DNA from: a virus
Direction: 5' to 3' (one strand)
Length of the DNA stretch: 56,480 nt
IMG/VR virus record: IMGVR_UViG_3300022200_000053
Coordinates: 1-56,480 of that record
In this document: piece by piece, positions 1 through 8,606 of the stretch
How the letters are laid out: every line of letters starts with the position of its first letter
Position numbering within the stretch: position 1 is the stretch's first letter
Program-made: the position numbers and the translations under genes
Notes under the pieces: model-generated
Told to the model about the DNA's origin: nothing
The model's input: only the letters and a program-made list of their open reading frames with translations
Database searches by the model: none

Positions 1-112
1 TTGGAAAATCGTTATCAATGAACACTTTGTTTTATCCTCCAGTGTCGCAGGAAGTGTTTTATCGGGTGAAAGATTTAGACATAGATATGTCTTATCTAAC
101 ACAAATTTTAGC

Positions 113-139
113 AGCCGGTAATTTATTTAACTACCGGCT
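113..139. other. 8-bp inverted repeat downstream of the scaffold-like gene
   Basis: AGCCGGTA at 113-120 pairs with TACCGGCT at 132-139 around an 11-nt AT-rich loop. It follows the minus-strand stop at 145. There is no clear U-run on either strand, so it may be a 3'-end stabiliser or weak terminator. Nothing else is seen in 1-144. Confidence 0.6.
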
Positions 140-144
140 AAATA

Positions 145-1122
145 TCACTCCATTACAAACAGTTTGTTTGCAACGGCTTGAGGTTGGGCTTGGTTCAGAA
201 CGCGCCAGGCATTCTGTGGGTCGCGATTCATCATGTCGCTGAAGGTGCCCCAGAAGTTTTCGGGGGCCTGAGGAGCAGCTGCTGCAGGGGGAGCAGGGAA
301 CTGACCAAGTTGAGGTTGACCAACCTGCCGGGTCGGATAACCACGAGTCTCCAGTTGATCTTCGCTTTCGTACACAGGGTACGGACCTTCGGGACCAAAG
401 AACTTGAGCGTGTAATCACTCAGCACATCGGGATTGGTCAGGATCTCGTTGTAAGCAAGGTTCTCCTGATGCTCGTTAACAGCGAAGTTGGCATAACCCT
501 TGATTACATCAGCGGCGCGATTTCCCCACGCGACGGCGCTGTCCACCATCGCCTCGAGGTTTAGAGCGTAGTTGTTCAGAATCGCTGGAGCTTCCATCCC
601 GAACGCGTCCAGAACCTGACGAGTCTCGTTGCTCAGATTGTAATAATCCGCGATCGCCGCGTCCACTTCCGCGTGGGCTTCCTGCGCCGAGTATCCCGTC
701 AAGTAAGTTGGGGAAGAGCTGGGCGAGTATGCCTGGCTGGGAGACCAGGTCAGCGGAGCCGATTGTGGCGTAACTTGGGGGCTGGTTAACCCGTAATTGG
801 CCGGGGTATACGCTGTCGGAATCTGCGATTGTTGACCCTGGAACGGGGATTGGACTGGTGCGCTCAGCAGGTTCACCACCTTGTTGAACGCCGATTCCCA
901 GGGATTCCCCGCCGATTCCGCCGGTTGGGATTGGGGGGCGTACTGAGTAGGGGCTGATTGGTAGCTGGGGGCTGCCTGAGGTACCGCTTGGGGGTAGCTG
1001 GTACCCACCTGATAAGCCACCGGAGCTGCTTGTTGTGGTGCTGGTGCCACGTAGCTGCTCGGTGCGACGGCCACTGGTACTTGGCTCGTCTGTGGGATCG
1101 ATTGGACGGTAGCGTCCTGCAT
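145..1122 (-). CDS. Putative scaffold/head-assembly protein
   Basis: This 325-residue protein is not recognised by family. Its N-terminal half (about residues 10-150) is rich in Pro, Gln, Ser, Ala and Tyr and looks disordered. The C-terminal half is acidic and helical, with segments such as AHAEVDAAIADYYNLS and PAILNNYALNLEAMVDS. A disordered N-terminus with a charged helical C-terminus directly after a portal gene is the usual position and composition of a scaffold protein, so that role is inferred. The start lies inside the portal reading frame, giving an overlap of 614 nt. The codon pattern after about 900 favours this frame over the portal frame. Confidence 0.5.
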   Translation of the reverse strand: MQDATVQSIPQTSQVPVAVAPSSYVAPAPQQAAPVAYQVGTSYPQAVPQAAPSYQSAPTQYAPQSQPAESAGNPWESAFNKVVNLLSAPVQSPFQGQQSQIPTAYTPANYGLTSPQVTPQSAPLTWSPSQAYSPSSSPTYLTGYSAQEAHAEVDAAIADYYNLSNETRQVLDAFGMEAPAILNNYALNLEAMVDSAVAWGNRAADVIKGYANFAVNEHQENLAYNEILTNPDVLSDYTLKFFGPEGPYPVYESEDQLETRGYPTRQVGQPQLGQFPAPPAAAAPQAPENFWGTFSDMMNRDPQNAWRVLNQAQPQAVANKLFVME

Positions 1123-2872
1123 AACTCATCTCCTTTTGTAAAGCTTCTAAGGTGCGATATAGATACGGGGTAAGATCTAATCGCGGATCCGCAGCCATCG
1201 GTAAATCCGGTGATTGCGGGTGGGGAGTTTGCATCATTGCCCCCACTAAGCGAGCGAACTGAGAGTATGCACCCTGCAATTCGTTCACCATTCTGAACGG
1301 GAACCCAGATAACATCTCGGCCCGTTCCTCATCCGTCTTGGACGGGAAGAGGTACTTCAGTGCCTCAATGCTATCAACACCTAACTCCTGTAGATTGCGT
1401 ACCACAATGGAGTTATTAAGTATGTCTTGGGTGGAGTCCTCGTAAACAGGACCTAGCCAGCGCCATTGGATCGTTACATCACCGTCGGGAATCAACCCAA
1501 GGACGCCAGGGGGGATTTGTTGCGTACGAAGACAAGCCATCATTAACTGTTTGACTTTCTCTTCGTACATCGACATCGCATCCTCGTAAGCAGCAATATC
1601 TTCATCCGATGCTTGCTCGGGTAGCTCCAGGGGTTTCTCAAGTCCTGCCGCTGCTGCTAACGTGTCACGGAAAAGACGTTCTTCCTGGAAGATAATTAAT
1701 TCGAGACAACGACAGATGCCATAGGTGTAAATAGAGTTTGCTTTTTTCTTTGCAGTAGCCGAAACACGACCGAACAAAGACTTGTACTCTGTAGCTGTAA
1801 CACCAGCAGAAATAGAAAGTTCGTCTACGCCACCAAGAGCCGTTCGAATCTCCTCTCGGTACTGGCGTGCAAAAGAATTTTGGTCACCTGTGATTGCATC
1901 AGGAACGATGTAACCGACGCGATCATTTGGCTCTAGGTTTGCAATGATGCGTGGTACGCGAAGCTGACCATCAACACCTCGATAAACAGGATCTGCCTTA
2001 AATCGGGATTGACTCAGCGGACCTGCGCCACCAAAACCAGAGTTTGCTGCAATAGAAGGACGCTGAACAACAGATTCTCCACCCGACTCCATGAGGTCAG
2101 TCTTGGGCCGAGAAGAAAGTAGAGTTGGATTACCAAAAAACTGCACATTCTTTCGCATGGTGCGAATCATATCGTCATGCGTGCAGATGTGATTAGCAAG
2201 CGCATCAAACTCACCAACACCCTCAGTCGAGAATCCCTTAGCGTTGTTGAAGATCTCAACACAAGGAATAAATCCAAGTGTGTTTCTAAAAGTCTTGGTC
2301 TTACCAGTAATCGCCTGATAGTTGGTATCAAATGAAATCTCACCTTCCGAGTGAGTTTCTTCGATTGTTTTCCGTTTGATCGAAAGCCGGATGTAACGCT
2401 TAATGCCACCACGACCCATAGAAGCCGGGCCCGTAAGACTACTGGATTCAATATCCTGTTGATAACCAAGGCCTTGACGGACCTTGTAGCCGTAGATGAT
2501 TACAACTTCATCCAGCTCGCCATCAATGTTATAAAAGGTACGATATTCGTGCTTGCGAAAATAGTAGAGGCGGTAGTTGTTTTTTGTAGGACGAATGTAA
2601 AAAAGACCTTGTCCATCACAAAGAAAGTAATCCCAGATTGAGTCGAGCCTTGTTTCAAGTTGATTGTATTTTATTACGCGATCAATAAAATCCTTGCGCT
2701 GGTTTCCAAAGTTATCCTGAGCCGGGAAGAATTCAACACCTTGTCGAATCCCAAATAACTTCATCTGTGCAAGATGAGAGGCAACGATGCCGGTATCAAT
2801 TGCTGCTCCTCCATCTTTTTCGATGTAAGAGTCAATAATTTCTTTAAGCCTGGCTTTTGCGTCCGTTGCCAT
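509..2872 (-). CDS. Portal (head-tail connector) protein
   Basis: This 787-residue protein fits a phage portal, the dodecameric ring at the capsid vertex that admits DNA. The first 570 residues look globular and include FLCDGQGLFYIRPTK, the YRTFYN-DGELDEVVIIYGYKV region and GGVDELSISAGVTATEYKSL, the mixed alpha/beta pattern of podovirus-type portals. It is cotranscribed with the terminase 0.8 kb upstream. Residues after about 583 are Ser/Gly/Arg-rich and overlap the 145-1122 gene in another frame. This tail may be a genuine overlapping extension, or the real stop may have been lost. The assignment rests on position, size and fold impression. Confidence 0.65.
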   Translation of the reverse strand: MATDAKARLKEIIDSYIEKDGGAAIDTGIVASHLAQMKLFGIRQGVEFFPAQDNFGNQRKDFIDRVIKYNQLETRLDSIWDYFLCDGQGLFYIRPTKNNYRLYYFRKHEYRTFYNIDGELDEVVIIYGYKVRQGLGYQQDIESSSLTGPASMGRGGIKRYIRLSIKRKTIEETHSEGEISFDTNYQAITGKTKTFRNTLGFIPCVEIFNNAKGFSTEGVGEFDALANHICTHDDMIRTMRKNVQFFGNPTLLSSRPKTDLMESGGESVVQRPSIAANSGFGGAGPLSQSRFKADPVYRGVDGQLRVPRIIANLEPNDRVGYIVPDAITGDQNSFARQYREEIRTALGGVDELSISAGVTATEYKSLFGRVSATAKKKANSIYTYGICRCLELIIFQEERLFRDTLAAAAGLEKPLELPEQASDEDIAAYEDAMSMYEEKVKQLMMACLRTQQIPPGVLGLIPDGDVTIQWRWLGPVYEDSTQDILNNSIVVRNLQELGVDSIEALKYLFPSKTDEERAEMLSGFPFRMVNELQGAYSQFARLVGAMMQTPHPQSPDLPMAADPRLDLTPYLYRTLEALQKEMSYAGRYRPIDPTDEPSTSGRRTEQLRGTSTTTSSSGGLSGGYQLPPSGTSGSPQLPISPYSVRPPIPTGGIGGESLGIGVQQGGEPAERTSPIPVPGSTIADSDSVYPGQLRVNQPPSYATIGSADLVSQPGILAQLFPNLLDGILGAGSPRGSGRGDRGLLQSEQRDSSGSGRVRDGSSSDSEQLRSKPRGDGGQRRRVGKSRR

Positions 2873-2903
2873 TAACTATTACCTTTTCTTCAATACTAAC
2901 AGC

Positions 2904-3170
2904 TTAGGAAAGAGTTTTACCAGTAAAACCTGCAAGTGCTTGTCCGTATTGAGGACCGTAGAACATGCCTGCGTTCGCAAGTCCGCCCATGTTTCCAATA
3001 GCACCAGGGAGATTGCTGGAGCCGGGGATACCAGCCAGAGGGAGTTGTGGGCCGCCACCAGGTGTAATGCCGCGGCGTTTCATTTCTTCAGGTTGAATGT
3101 CAAAGCTTGGATTACCGGCTAGAAAGTTCCCAGGGGCGCCAGGAACATTGGACTCACCACCGTAAAACAT
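2904..3170 (-). CDS. Small Gly/Pro-rich virion-associated protein
   Basis: This 88-residue protein has no recognised family. It is rich in Gly, Pro, Asn and Ala (GGGPQLPLAGIPGSSNLPGA) with repeated MFYG motifs at both ends. It lies between an AbrB-like gene and the portal, on the same strand, so a minor head role is plausible but unproven. Confidence 0.55.
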   Translation of the reverse strand: MFYGGESNVPGAPGNFLAGNPSFDIQPEEMKRRGITPGGGPQLPLAGIPGSSNLPGAIGNMGGLANAGMFYGPQYGQALAGFTGKTLS

Positions 3171-3193
3171 GTTTCTATCTCTTTTTAAGTATT

Positions 3194-3376
3194 CTACTCT
3201 TCTACAACTTCATAGCCACTAGGATCGTTGACTTTGCTAAGAACAATGCCGTTACTGCGAACATCCCAGTTGAGCACGTCTCCTTCTTGCCAGCCAAGAT
3301 CTTCAATTACCTCCTCGGGAAAAACAATATATTGATCTCCGTTCTCGTCCTCTTGGACTTCAAGAATGTAGCTCAT
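3194..3376 (-). CDS. AbrB/MazE-like swapped-hairpin DNA-binding protein
   Basis: This 60-residue protein has the pattern of the AbrB/SpoVT fold: a beta strand, then QYIVFPEEVIEDLGWQEGDVLNWDV and a final GIVLSKV strand. Proteins of this size dimerise and bind DNA as regulators or antitoxin-like factors. No toxin gene is adjacent. Its start overlaps the stop of the upstream gene by 4 nt, so it is translated with the packaging genes. Regulation of late transcription is an inference. Confidence 0.7.
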   Translation of the reverse strand: MSYILEVQEDENGDQYIVFPEEVIEDLGWQEGDVLNWDVRSNGIVLSKVNDPSGYEVVEE

Positions 3377-3669
3377 TTTGCGTCGAGAAGCTTTTCAACC
3401 AGCTTATCAAGCTTAGCGTTGATCTGAGTAAAATTATCGTGCATCTGTTGAATTTCTCTTAGGAAATCAACTTTTAAAACGTATTCAAGCGGCATGCGTT
3501 TTAAGTCGTCTTCCAAAACGTCAATCCTTCTTTTCTGTGAACCAATGTAGTCAAACGCTCTTTGGACTTGCTCGCTTTGACGGGAAAGGATTTTACCGGC
3601 CGCCCAACCACCTCCGGTAATAGCCGAGATGACAGCTGTTAAACCGATGGCAATATATTCGGGACCCAC
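3373..3669 (-). CDS. Small membrane-anchored coiled-coil protein
   Basis: This 98-residue protein starts with a hydrophobic segment (about residues 4-28, IAIGLTAVISAITGGGWAAG) followed by a long charged coiled coil ending in NAKLDKLVEKLLDAK. A single membrane anchor plus coiled coil is seen in holin-like, spanin-like and fusion-like phage proteins. The sequence does not decide between them. It lies just downstream of the terminase. Confidence 0.55.
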   Translation of the reverse strand: MGPEYIAIGLTAVISAITGGGWAAGKILSRQSEQVQRAFDYIGSQKRRIDVLEDDLKRMPLEYVLKVDFLREIQQMHDNFTQINAKLDKLVEKLLDAK

Positions 3670-3697
3670 GGCTGAAGTGTTTTTCTTATTCTATAGT

Positions 3698-5224
3698 TTA
3701 GTAATCAAGATGGAGTTGTCCCTTTCTTGATAAACCATTAACAAGCCAGACAAGAGCATCTACGCAGTCATCATGACTACTTACTCCGAAGTTTGTGAGT
3801 TCCTCGAAGAGATTTGTGAAATTACGGAACCTGTTGAAGATTATCTTGCGGTCTTCAAACATCCCCATAATTCCACGAAAACGTGCCAACTTATCTGCAC
3901 GGAAACCTTTGACTGGATGCCAAATCAAATTGTAGAGACCTTCGTTATTTAGGCAAACCCTCTTGAAGTCTGCCTCCAGTGATGCCTGGTACTGAACCGC
4001 CTCACTCCAGATGTCACACGTTGAATAGGTCGGGAAATAATTCCCGTTGTCATCCTTACCAAGTACAGACCAATCATTTAATAGTTCTTTCAGGGCATCG
4101 AGTTTTTCTAGGTTGCCCATCACACGAATCCTTCGATAGTCAATAATATGAACCTGATCACCAATACGTCCCCCAAGAATCATTACGGTGTAATCATTCT
4201 TCTCCTTAGTACCAGCAGAAAGGTCAACCCCGACACCAAGCGTGTCAAATTCAGTGGCTATCTCCGCTTTAACAATTAACTCAGGCGCCAGGGATAACTC
4301 GTTTTGCCTAACGATTTGATTCATGTACTGGAACGAAAAAGCAATAGGTGCTTGTCGTTTTTTTTCTTTTAAATAATCAAGAGACCACATCTCTGGCCAG
4401 TACGATTTTTCCTCTCCTGTTTTCGGATCATTTTGAATCGCGGAAAGAACAATCTGCATCCAGTTGTTTTGTTTGTTAAAGGTAGTTGAGTGAATATCGT
4501 CATGACGGAATCGTGTACCAAGGCAAATCGCCCTACCTCCTTCAAACATTGTGGGTGCAATCACCGCATTCCAGTTTTCCTGCATCTGTTTCCTGATGTC
4601 AGGGTTTGAAATATCTGCAGAAGACTTAATAGCGTCATCAATACAGACAAGATGAGAACGTTTTGAAGTCACTGAACCTTTTAGGCCGGCAGCACATAAA
4701 GTAAACTGCTCGTCACCAGTGGTGTCAATACCAGCAAACTTGTGATCAATTGACCAATACTCATTGCTGGTCACATTTTTCATCAGGCGTACAGTAGGAA
4801 AGACCTCTTGGTACCGCTTGCTTTCAATGATTCGTTTGATGGTTGCAGACTTGGAACGCGCAATGTCAACCGTATAAGAAAGGTAAAGAATCTGAAGAGG
4901 TTTCTTTGCTGCCGTATGGACACCAATTGCCCATGCTGTGAACAGACCCAGGACAGTAGATTTGGCCGATCCCCGTGGAGCCAAAAGATCGATGTTGGGA
5001 CCAGCAATCCCAATCAGGCAGCTACTATCTCTTCCTGTAATAAACTGTTTGTGCCACTCTTTATGATGGGCAGCAGGAGGTTTGTCTGCTACATAGTCAC
5101 AAAAAAAGCCAAAGTCCTCGCGAGCACGCTGCAAAGACTCAGCGTTTTTGTGAGGACGAATTTGTTGGTTTCTGGCCGCAGCTTTAGCGTTACGACGATA
5201 AGCAAGGTGCGTATAACTTGGCAC
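3698..5224 (-). CDS. terL: Terminase large subunit (packaging ATPase/nuclease)
   Basis: This 508-residue protein has the ATPase and nuclease modules of TerL, which pumps DNA into the prohead and cuts it. Walker A is APRGSAKST (about residues 82-90). Walker B is LVCIDDA (192-198), here with two Asp rather than the common Asp-Glu. A coupling-like motif follows at LGTRFRHDD. The RNase H-like nuclease shows GVDLSAGTKEKNDYT (D334) and a C-terminal DDCVDALVWLV. Length is normal for the family. It heads the left part of the late operon and lies downstream of a likely small terminase. Confidence 0.9.
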   Translation of the reverse strand: MPSYTHLAYRRNAKAAARNQQIRPHKNAESLQRAREDFGFFCDYVADKPPAAHHKEWHKQFITGRDSSCLIGIAGPNIDLLAPRGSAKSTVLGLFTAWAIGVHTAAKKPLQILYLSYTVDIARSKSATIKRIIESKRYQEVFPTVRLMKNVTSNEYWSIDHKFAGIDTTGDEQFTLCAAGLKGSVTSKRSHLVCIDDAIKSSADISNPDIRKQMQENWNAVIAPTMFEGGRAICLGTRFRHDDIHSTTFNKQNNWMQIVLSAIQNDPKTGEEKSYWPEMWSLDYLKEKKRQAPIAFSFQYMNQIVRQNELSLAPELIVKAEIATEFDTLGVGVDLSAGTKEKNDYTVMILGGRIGDQVHIIDYRRIRVMGNLEKLDALKELLNDWSVLGKDDNGNYFPTYSTCDIWSEAVQYQASLEADFKRVCLNNEGLYNLIWHPVKGFRADKLARFRGIMGMFEDRKIIFNRFRNFTNLFEELTNFGVSSHDDCVDALVWLVNGLSRKGQLHLDY

Positions 5225-5253
5225 GGCAGTAAATCAACTTATTAAATACTACC

Positions 5254-5415
5254 TTATTTCTCTGTCTCTTTGTTTTTTTGTTCTTTGTACTTACGTGCTT
5301 TATCTAAAGCAGCTTTACGCTTCTCCTTGTCCGACATCTCAGTACCGTCTTCTTTCTTTGCTTCTTTCTTTTTGAAGTGCTCCAGGAGTTCCGGAGGCAT
5401 TTTGTTCTTAGCCAT
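5254..5415 (-). CDS. Small Lys/Glu-rich protein
   Basis: A 53-residue ORF encodes a highly charged protein (MAKNKMPPELLEHFKKKEAK...) with no recognised family. It fits tightly between same-strand genes, its start being 3 nt from the stop of the upstream small gene. Small basic proteins like this are common in cyanophage virion modules. Confidence 0.55.
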   Translation of the reverse strand: MAKNKMPPELLEHFKKKEAKKEDGTEMSDKEKRKAALDKARKYKEQKNKETEK

Positions 5416-5418
5416 TAA

Positions 5419-5598
5419 TTAGCCTTTTGCAATACGACGAGCACGACCAGGGCCGAACTCAACGCCCTGTGACCTCCCAGCGGGGATCTCAGGTGTCGGT
5501 CTACGGCTGGGAAGCTCTTGATTCAATACTTCTTCCTGGCGGCTACGAATGAGCTGCCGTTGCATTGGATCTGAGGTAGCACCTGTACCTGCACCCAT
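5419..5598 (-). CDS. Small Arg-rich protein
   Basis: A 59-residue ORF begins MGAGTGATSDPMQRQL and ends in an Arg-rich segment, PGRARRIAKG. No family is recognised. It lies in the 382-nt gap between the terminase and the 205-residue gene, on the same strand and in register with the operon. Confidence 0.5.
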   Translation of the reverse strand: MGAGTGATSDPMQRQLIRSRQEEVLNQELPSRRPTPEIPAGRSQGVEFGPGRARRIAKG

Positions 5599-5634
5599 AC
5601 AAAACTAAACGTTCCTGTAATTATCTTAACCGAT

Positions 5635-6252
5635 CTATTCTTCCAGTTGCATACGCGCCCAGACGCTCATTGCAGCTTCTTCCAAGGGGATTTCAATGGG
5701 GTCATCCTTGAAAATAAACAGTAACTCACGAATTGCACGATCAGCCCCTGCCATCAAAAGACCTTTTCGATCTTTGATACTCGTGAATTTTTCAATTTGA
5801 TCGATATGACCGCGGATTTCTTTTTGCATGGAAGCAATACGAGCCACCCCTGCGTCTCGTTTTACAACTTTATTTTCAACATCTTCGCGAAGCTTGCGGA
5901 CATCCTCTTGCATCTCGTCGATTTCATACAAGAGTTTTTTACGATGATCCGTTTTCTCGTAATTATCTTTGATCCAAAGCTCGCACGCAGTTACTGTCCC
6001 CTTGTAACCAAGGAAACGTGAATAGAGATAAACTTCGATCAGGGAGTAGTTATCTTTAGCAAAAGAACAAAATGATTCCTGAGTCGCTGAATCTAAGTTC
6101 TCAACCCAGGAATCAAAAAGCTCAATATCGATAAGCTCGTTGGGCCTGACCGTAGTCTCGTGCTTCGTCTTCTTGCTTGAAGCGCTGCTGCTGTTCGGCT
6201 GAGGCGCGGGATTCTTCTGCACCCTTACCAATGGTTTCACGTTCTTGTTCAC
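5635..6252 (-). CDS. Possible terminase small subunit
   Basis: This 205-residue protein has a disordered basic N-terminus (about 40 residues), a compact region containing SFCSFAKDNYSLIEVYLYSRFLGYKGTVTACELWIKDNY, and then a coiled coil (EIDEMQEDVRKLREDVENK). A helix-turn-helix-like domain before a coiled coil, just upstream of TerL, suits a small terminase that recognises the packaging site, but no diagnostic motif is visible. It overlaps the 82-residue gene by 131 nt in another frame. Confidence 0.4.
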   Translation of the reverse strand: MNKNVKPLVRVQKNPAPQPNSSSASSKKTKHETTVRPNELIDIELFDSWVENLDSATQESFCSFAKDNYSLIEVYLYSRFLGYKGTVTACELWIKDNYEKTDHRKKLLYEIDEMQEDVRKLREDVENKVVKRDAGVARIASMQKEIRGHIDQIEKFTSIKDRKGLLMAGADRAIRELLFIFKDDPIEIPLEEAAMSVWARMQLEE

Positions 6253-6370
6253 CAGCAGTCTCCATTTTTTTCTTTGAGAATTCGTAAGCCACGCCAGCAG
6301 CTTGGCGGTACTTATCTAGATCAAACCAATCATCGACATCGGTTTGTCCAGTGGGTACGCTACTGGTCAT
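6122..6370 (-). CDS. Small virion-module protein, paralogue of the next gene
   Basis: An 82-residue protein. The N-terminal part (SSVPTGQTDVDDWFDLDKY) matches the start of the 64-residue protein at 6396-6590 (SSVPSDQSDKDDYFDINKF), so the two share a short conserved acidic motif. The rest is a charged Glu/Arg/Gln helix. The 3' part overlaps the possible small terminase. Confidence 0.5.
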   Translation of the reverse strand: MTSSVPTGQTDVDDWFDLDKYRQAAGVAYEFSKKKMETAGEQERETIGKGAEESRASAEQQQRFKQEDEARDYGQAQRAYRY

Positions 6371-6395
6371 GGCTTATATATCCTAGAAGAAAAGA

Positions 6396-6590
6396 TCAGA
6401 AGTTGCTCATCATGGAAGCAAGACCCTGAGCGTAGATGTCACGACGACTCTCGAGGGACTTTTGGCGCTGTTGACGGCCCTTAGAACCTTCGAGACGCTC
6501 GAGAAGCTTCTCGAATTTATTGATGTCAAAGTAATCATCTTTGTCACTTTGATCAGAGGGAACCGAAGACGCAGTTTTTGTAGAAGTCAT
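6396..6590 (-). CDS. Small virion-module protein with DDYFD motif
   Basis: A 64-residue protein whose acidic motif SDKDDYFDINKF also occurs in the neighbouring 82-residue protein. The remainder is a basic helix (GRQQRQKSLESRR). The shared motif could be a docking peptide for a common partner; this is inference. Confidence 0.5.
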   Translation of the reverse strand: MTSTKTASSVPSDQSDKDDYFDINKFEKLLERLEGSKGRQQRQKSLESRRDIYAQGLASMMSNF

Positions 6591-6633
6591 TTGTTAACTC
6601 AATAACTAAAATAATTATACCAAACACATTCCA

Positions 6634-7530
6634 TTAGGAGAATGAAAAAGATCCAACAATTTGCTGGTAAATGGAACCCTGACTCTTGATCTTAGCCAGT
6701 TCTTTTTCACCTTCGTTTTTCAGCTTTTGGGTTTCTTTGTCAATCTCACCTTGAAGATTCGTCAAGCCTGCACTGTACAAGTACTTGCGGGTATCTCGAA
6801 TGTTTTGCTGTTGCTCTTCAATCTCAGCAGCAGTGCCTGTAAAAGATTCACCAAAATCAGGAGTAGTGATTTTGGTACTGCCCTCAAGGCCTTCTGCGTA
6901 CTTAGGAAGAAGATTAGAAGCAAAGTTAAAAGTGCGTTGACCTGTTTTTTTACCAGATTCATCGACAGCCTGTTTACCAAACATGGTGTCGTAATAGTTG
7001 TCAAGATAGCTTTGATTGTACTTATCTTGATACTCGGAACTTTTAGCAAGCGCATCTTTTAAATCTTGAACAGACGTGTAATAACCTTGCTGGAAGCGTT
7101 CCAGGGCTTTGGTTTTCTCTTCCTCGGTTGCTTGCCTACCAAGCAGCTCCTCATATGCGGCCGAAACACCTGTAGAACGACGACCAGGGAGGAGCTCTTC
7201 TGTGTAAAGTTTTGTTAAACCAGCGATCTCAGCTTCTGGCGGTACCAGATCGTACTTAGCTGCATAGTCACGAAGTTGACCAGTTGCGTCGGAATAGCTA
7301 ATAAGACCCTGGCGAAGCTGGGACTCAATACCAGAAAGCAGTCCGCCGTATCCAGCTTGTGCAGACGACCTGCGAGCCTCTTCTTTTGCGGCAGCTTCAG
7401 CTTTCTCATCAGCAGCACGTTGCTCTGCAAGAGCTTCTTTTTGCTGTTGATAAGCTAAATACTTTTCAAAAGAATTGTCCTTTTCAATCTTTGGTGACTT
7501 GTATTCAACTTTAGTTCCACCGCCGCCCAT
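6634..7530 (-). CDS. Putative internal virion protein with DUF4214-like segment
   Basis: A 298-residue helical protein. An N-terminal Ala/Glu/Lys coiled coil is followed by AAYEELLGRQATEEEKTKAL and DLKDALAKSSEYQDKY. This pair resembles the DUF4214 pattern (Y-LLGR ... S-EY) found in extracellular and phage virion proteins. The C-terminus (EIDKETQKLKNEGEKELAKIK) is again coiled coil and ends in a short hydrophobic tail. It belongs to a row of same-strand genes that I infer encode internal or ejected virion proteins. Confidence 0.5.
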   Translation of the reverse strand: MGGGGTKVEYKSPKIEKDNSFEKYLAYQQQKEALAEQRAADEKAEAAAKEEARRSSAQAGYGGLLSGIESQLRQGLISYSDATGQLRDYAAKYDLVPPEAEIAGLTKLYTEELLPGRRSTGVSAAYEELLGRQATEEEKTKALERFQQGYYTSVQDLKDALAKSSEYQDKYNQSYLDNYYDTMFGKQAVDESGKKTGQRTFNFASNLLPKYAEGLEGSTKITTPDFGESFTGTAAEIEEQQQNIRDTRKYLYSAGLTNLQGEIDKETQKLKNEGEKELAKIKSQGSIYQQIVGSFSFS

Positions 7531-7540
7531 GGGTTACCTC

Positions 7541-8152
7541 CTATACGAATAAAGTACTGACATCACGTGGTGCAATGCGGCCAAAAATACCTGCAAGTTG
7601 GCCTTCTTTCTCGGCCAAGGTACGCTTCAGTGCTTCGCGATTTTCACGCTGACGTGATTCACGTGCTTCAGCAGATTGAGAAAGCCCAAATGCCCGTCGT
7701 GCACGTTCGGTATCTAATGCTAGCTGACGCTCACCTAAGGGTCCAGCCGCAAACATAGCAGCTTCTTTTTGACGGCCAAACTCTAAGTCAGGAGCAACAG
7801 TACTCTGGAAAATACGACTTCCAAGTTCAGCACCAAGCTGTCCTTTTGCTTGTTCGCGGCCAAGCATTGTCTGCCACTTTAGCTGATCAGCGGCAGCCGC
7901 CATTTGAGCGTTGGCAATACTAGCTCGGGTTTGATTTGCGGCATTTGCACCAAAGAGACTTGCGCCGATACCAGCAGCACCTAAACCTAAAGTAACTGGA
8001 TCAAAAGCCATTCCTCCTCCTCTGCTAATACCGCCAAGTTCTTTAGATGAGTCTACTCCAAGTGTTTTTCCAAAATCAAATTTACCGCTAAAAGAATCTG
8101 CAATGCTAGGCATTGAGATTGATCTCGTACTGGGCCACGCTGGGAAATCCAT
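7541..8152 (-). CDS. Putative internal virion/DNA-ejection protein
   Basis: A 203-residue protein. A Ser-rich N-terminus leads to a Gly/Ala segment, PVTLGLGAAGIGASLFGANAA (about residues 52-72), that could insert in a membrane. It is followed by long Ala/Gln/Arg helices. This layout resembles podovirus ejection proteins of the gp14 type, but there is no sequence-level match I can name. Its start overlaps the upstream gene's stop by 1 nt. Confidence 0.45.
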   Translation of the reverse strand: MDFPAWPSTRSISMPSIADSFSGKFDFGKTLGVDSSKELGGISRGGGMAFDPVTLGLGAAGIGASLFGANAANQTRASIANAQMAAAADQLKWQTMLGREQAKGQLGAELGSRIFQSTVAPDLEFGRQKEAAMFAAGPLGERQLALDTERARRAFGLSQSAEARESRQRENREALKRTLAEKEGQLAGIFGRIAPRDVSTLFV

Positions 8153-8604
8153 TAGCTGAAGTAACGAGTTGGAGTATAGCTATAACTACCGCGATCAAAA
8201 CGCGTCAAAGAAGGGATGTTTTGAGCACCTTGAGCCATAATATTGGCGATATTGCCAGCGCCTTGTGCAGCGATTATGCCTGGGGCATATGCAGCGTTTG
8301 CAATGGTCTCTGGTAAACGACCAAGCATTTCATACTTAAAGGCTTCCCTGGCAGATTCCTTGCCAAGTTTTTGAGCTTGTTCAGCACGTCTTGTAAGAAT
8401 TCCTTCAAACAACTCAGCTTGTTTGGCTTGAGCTTCTGCTCTTTGTTCTGGGGTGCCCAACAGAGTTGTTAAATCATCTCCGCCGAATGCTCGAGATGCA
8501 TCGATGAGTTCTGCATTTGAAAAACCTTTAACACGCTCCGGCCCGTACATCTGCTCAAGCCTAGAATATAAGGAGCCTGCCAATCGGGTGTTTTGTTGAG
8601 ACAT
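8152..8604 (-). CDS. Putative small virion protein
   Basis: A 150-residue helical protein rich in Ala, Gln and Glu (LGTPEQRAEAQAKQAELFEGI), ending in a Tyr-rich tail, GSYSYTPTRYFS. It sits in the internal-protein gene row, with 2 nt to the upstream gene. No family recognised. Confidence 0.5.
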   Translation of the reverse strand: MSQQNTRLAGSLYSRLEQMYGPERVKGFSNAELIDASRAFGGDDLTTLLGTPEQRAEAQAKQAELFEGILTRRAEQAQKLGKESAREAFKYEMLGRLPETIANAAYAPGIIAAQGAGNIANIMAQGAQNIPSLTRFDRGSYSYTPTRYFS

Positions 8605-8606
8605 TG

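Noticed and set aside
178-564. Plus-strand 128-codon frame
   Set aside because: It lies opposite the scaffold-like and portal frames, has odd composition, and no start signal.
3194-3376. Toxin-antitoxin antitoxin
   Set aside because: The AbrB/MazE-like fold fits, but no toxin-like partner is adjacent and the gene is embedded in the packaging operon.
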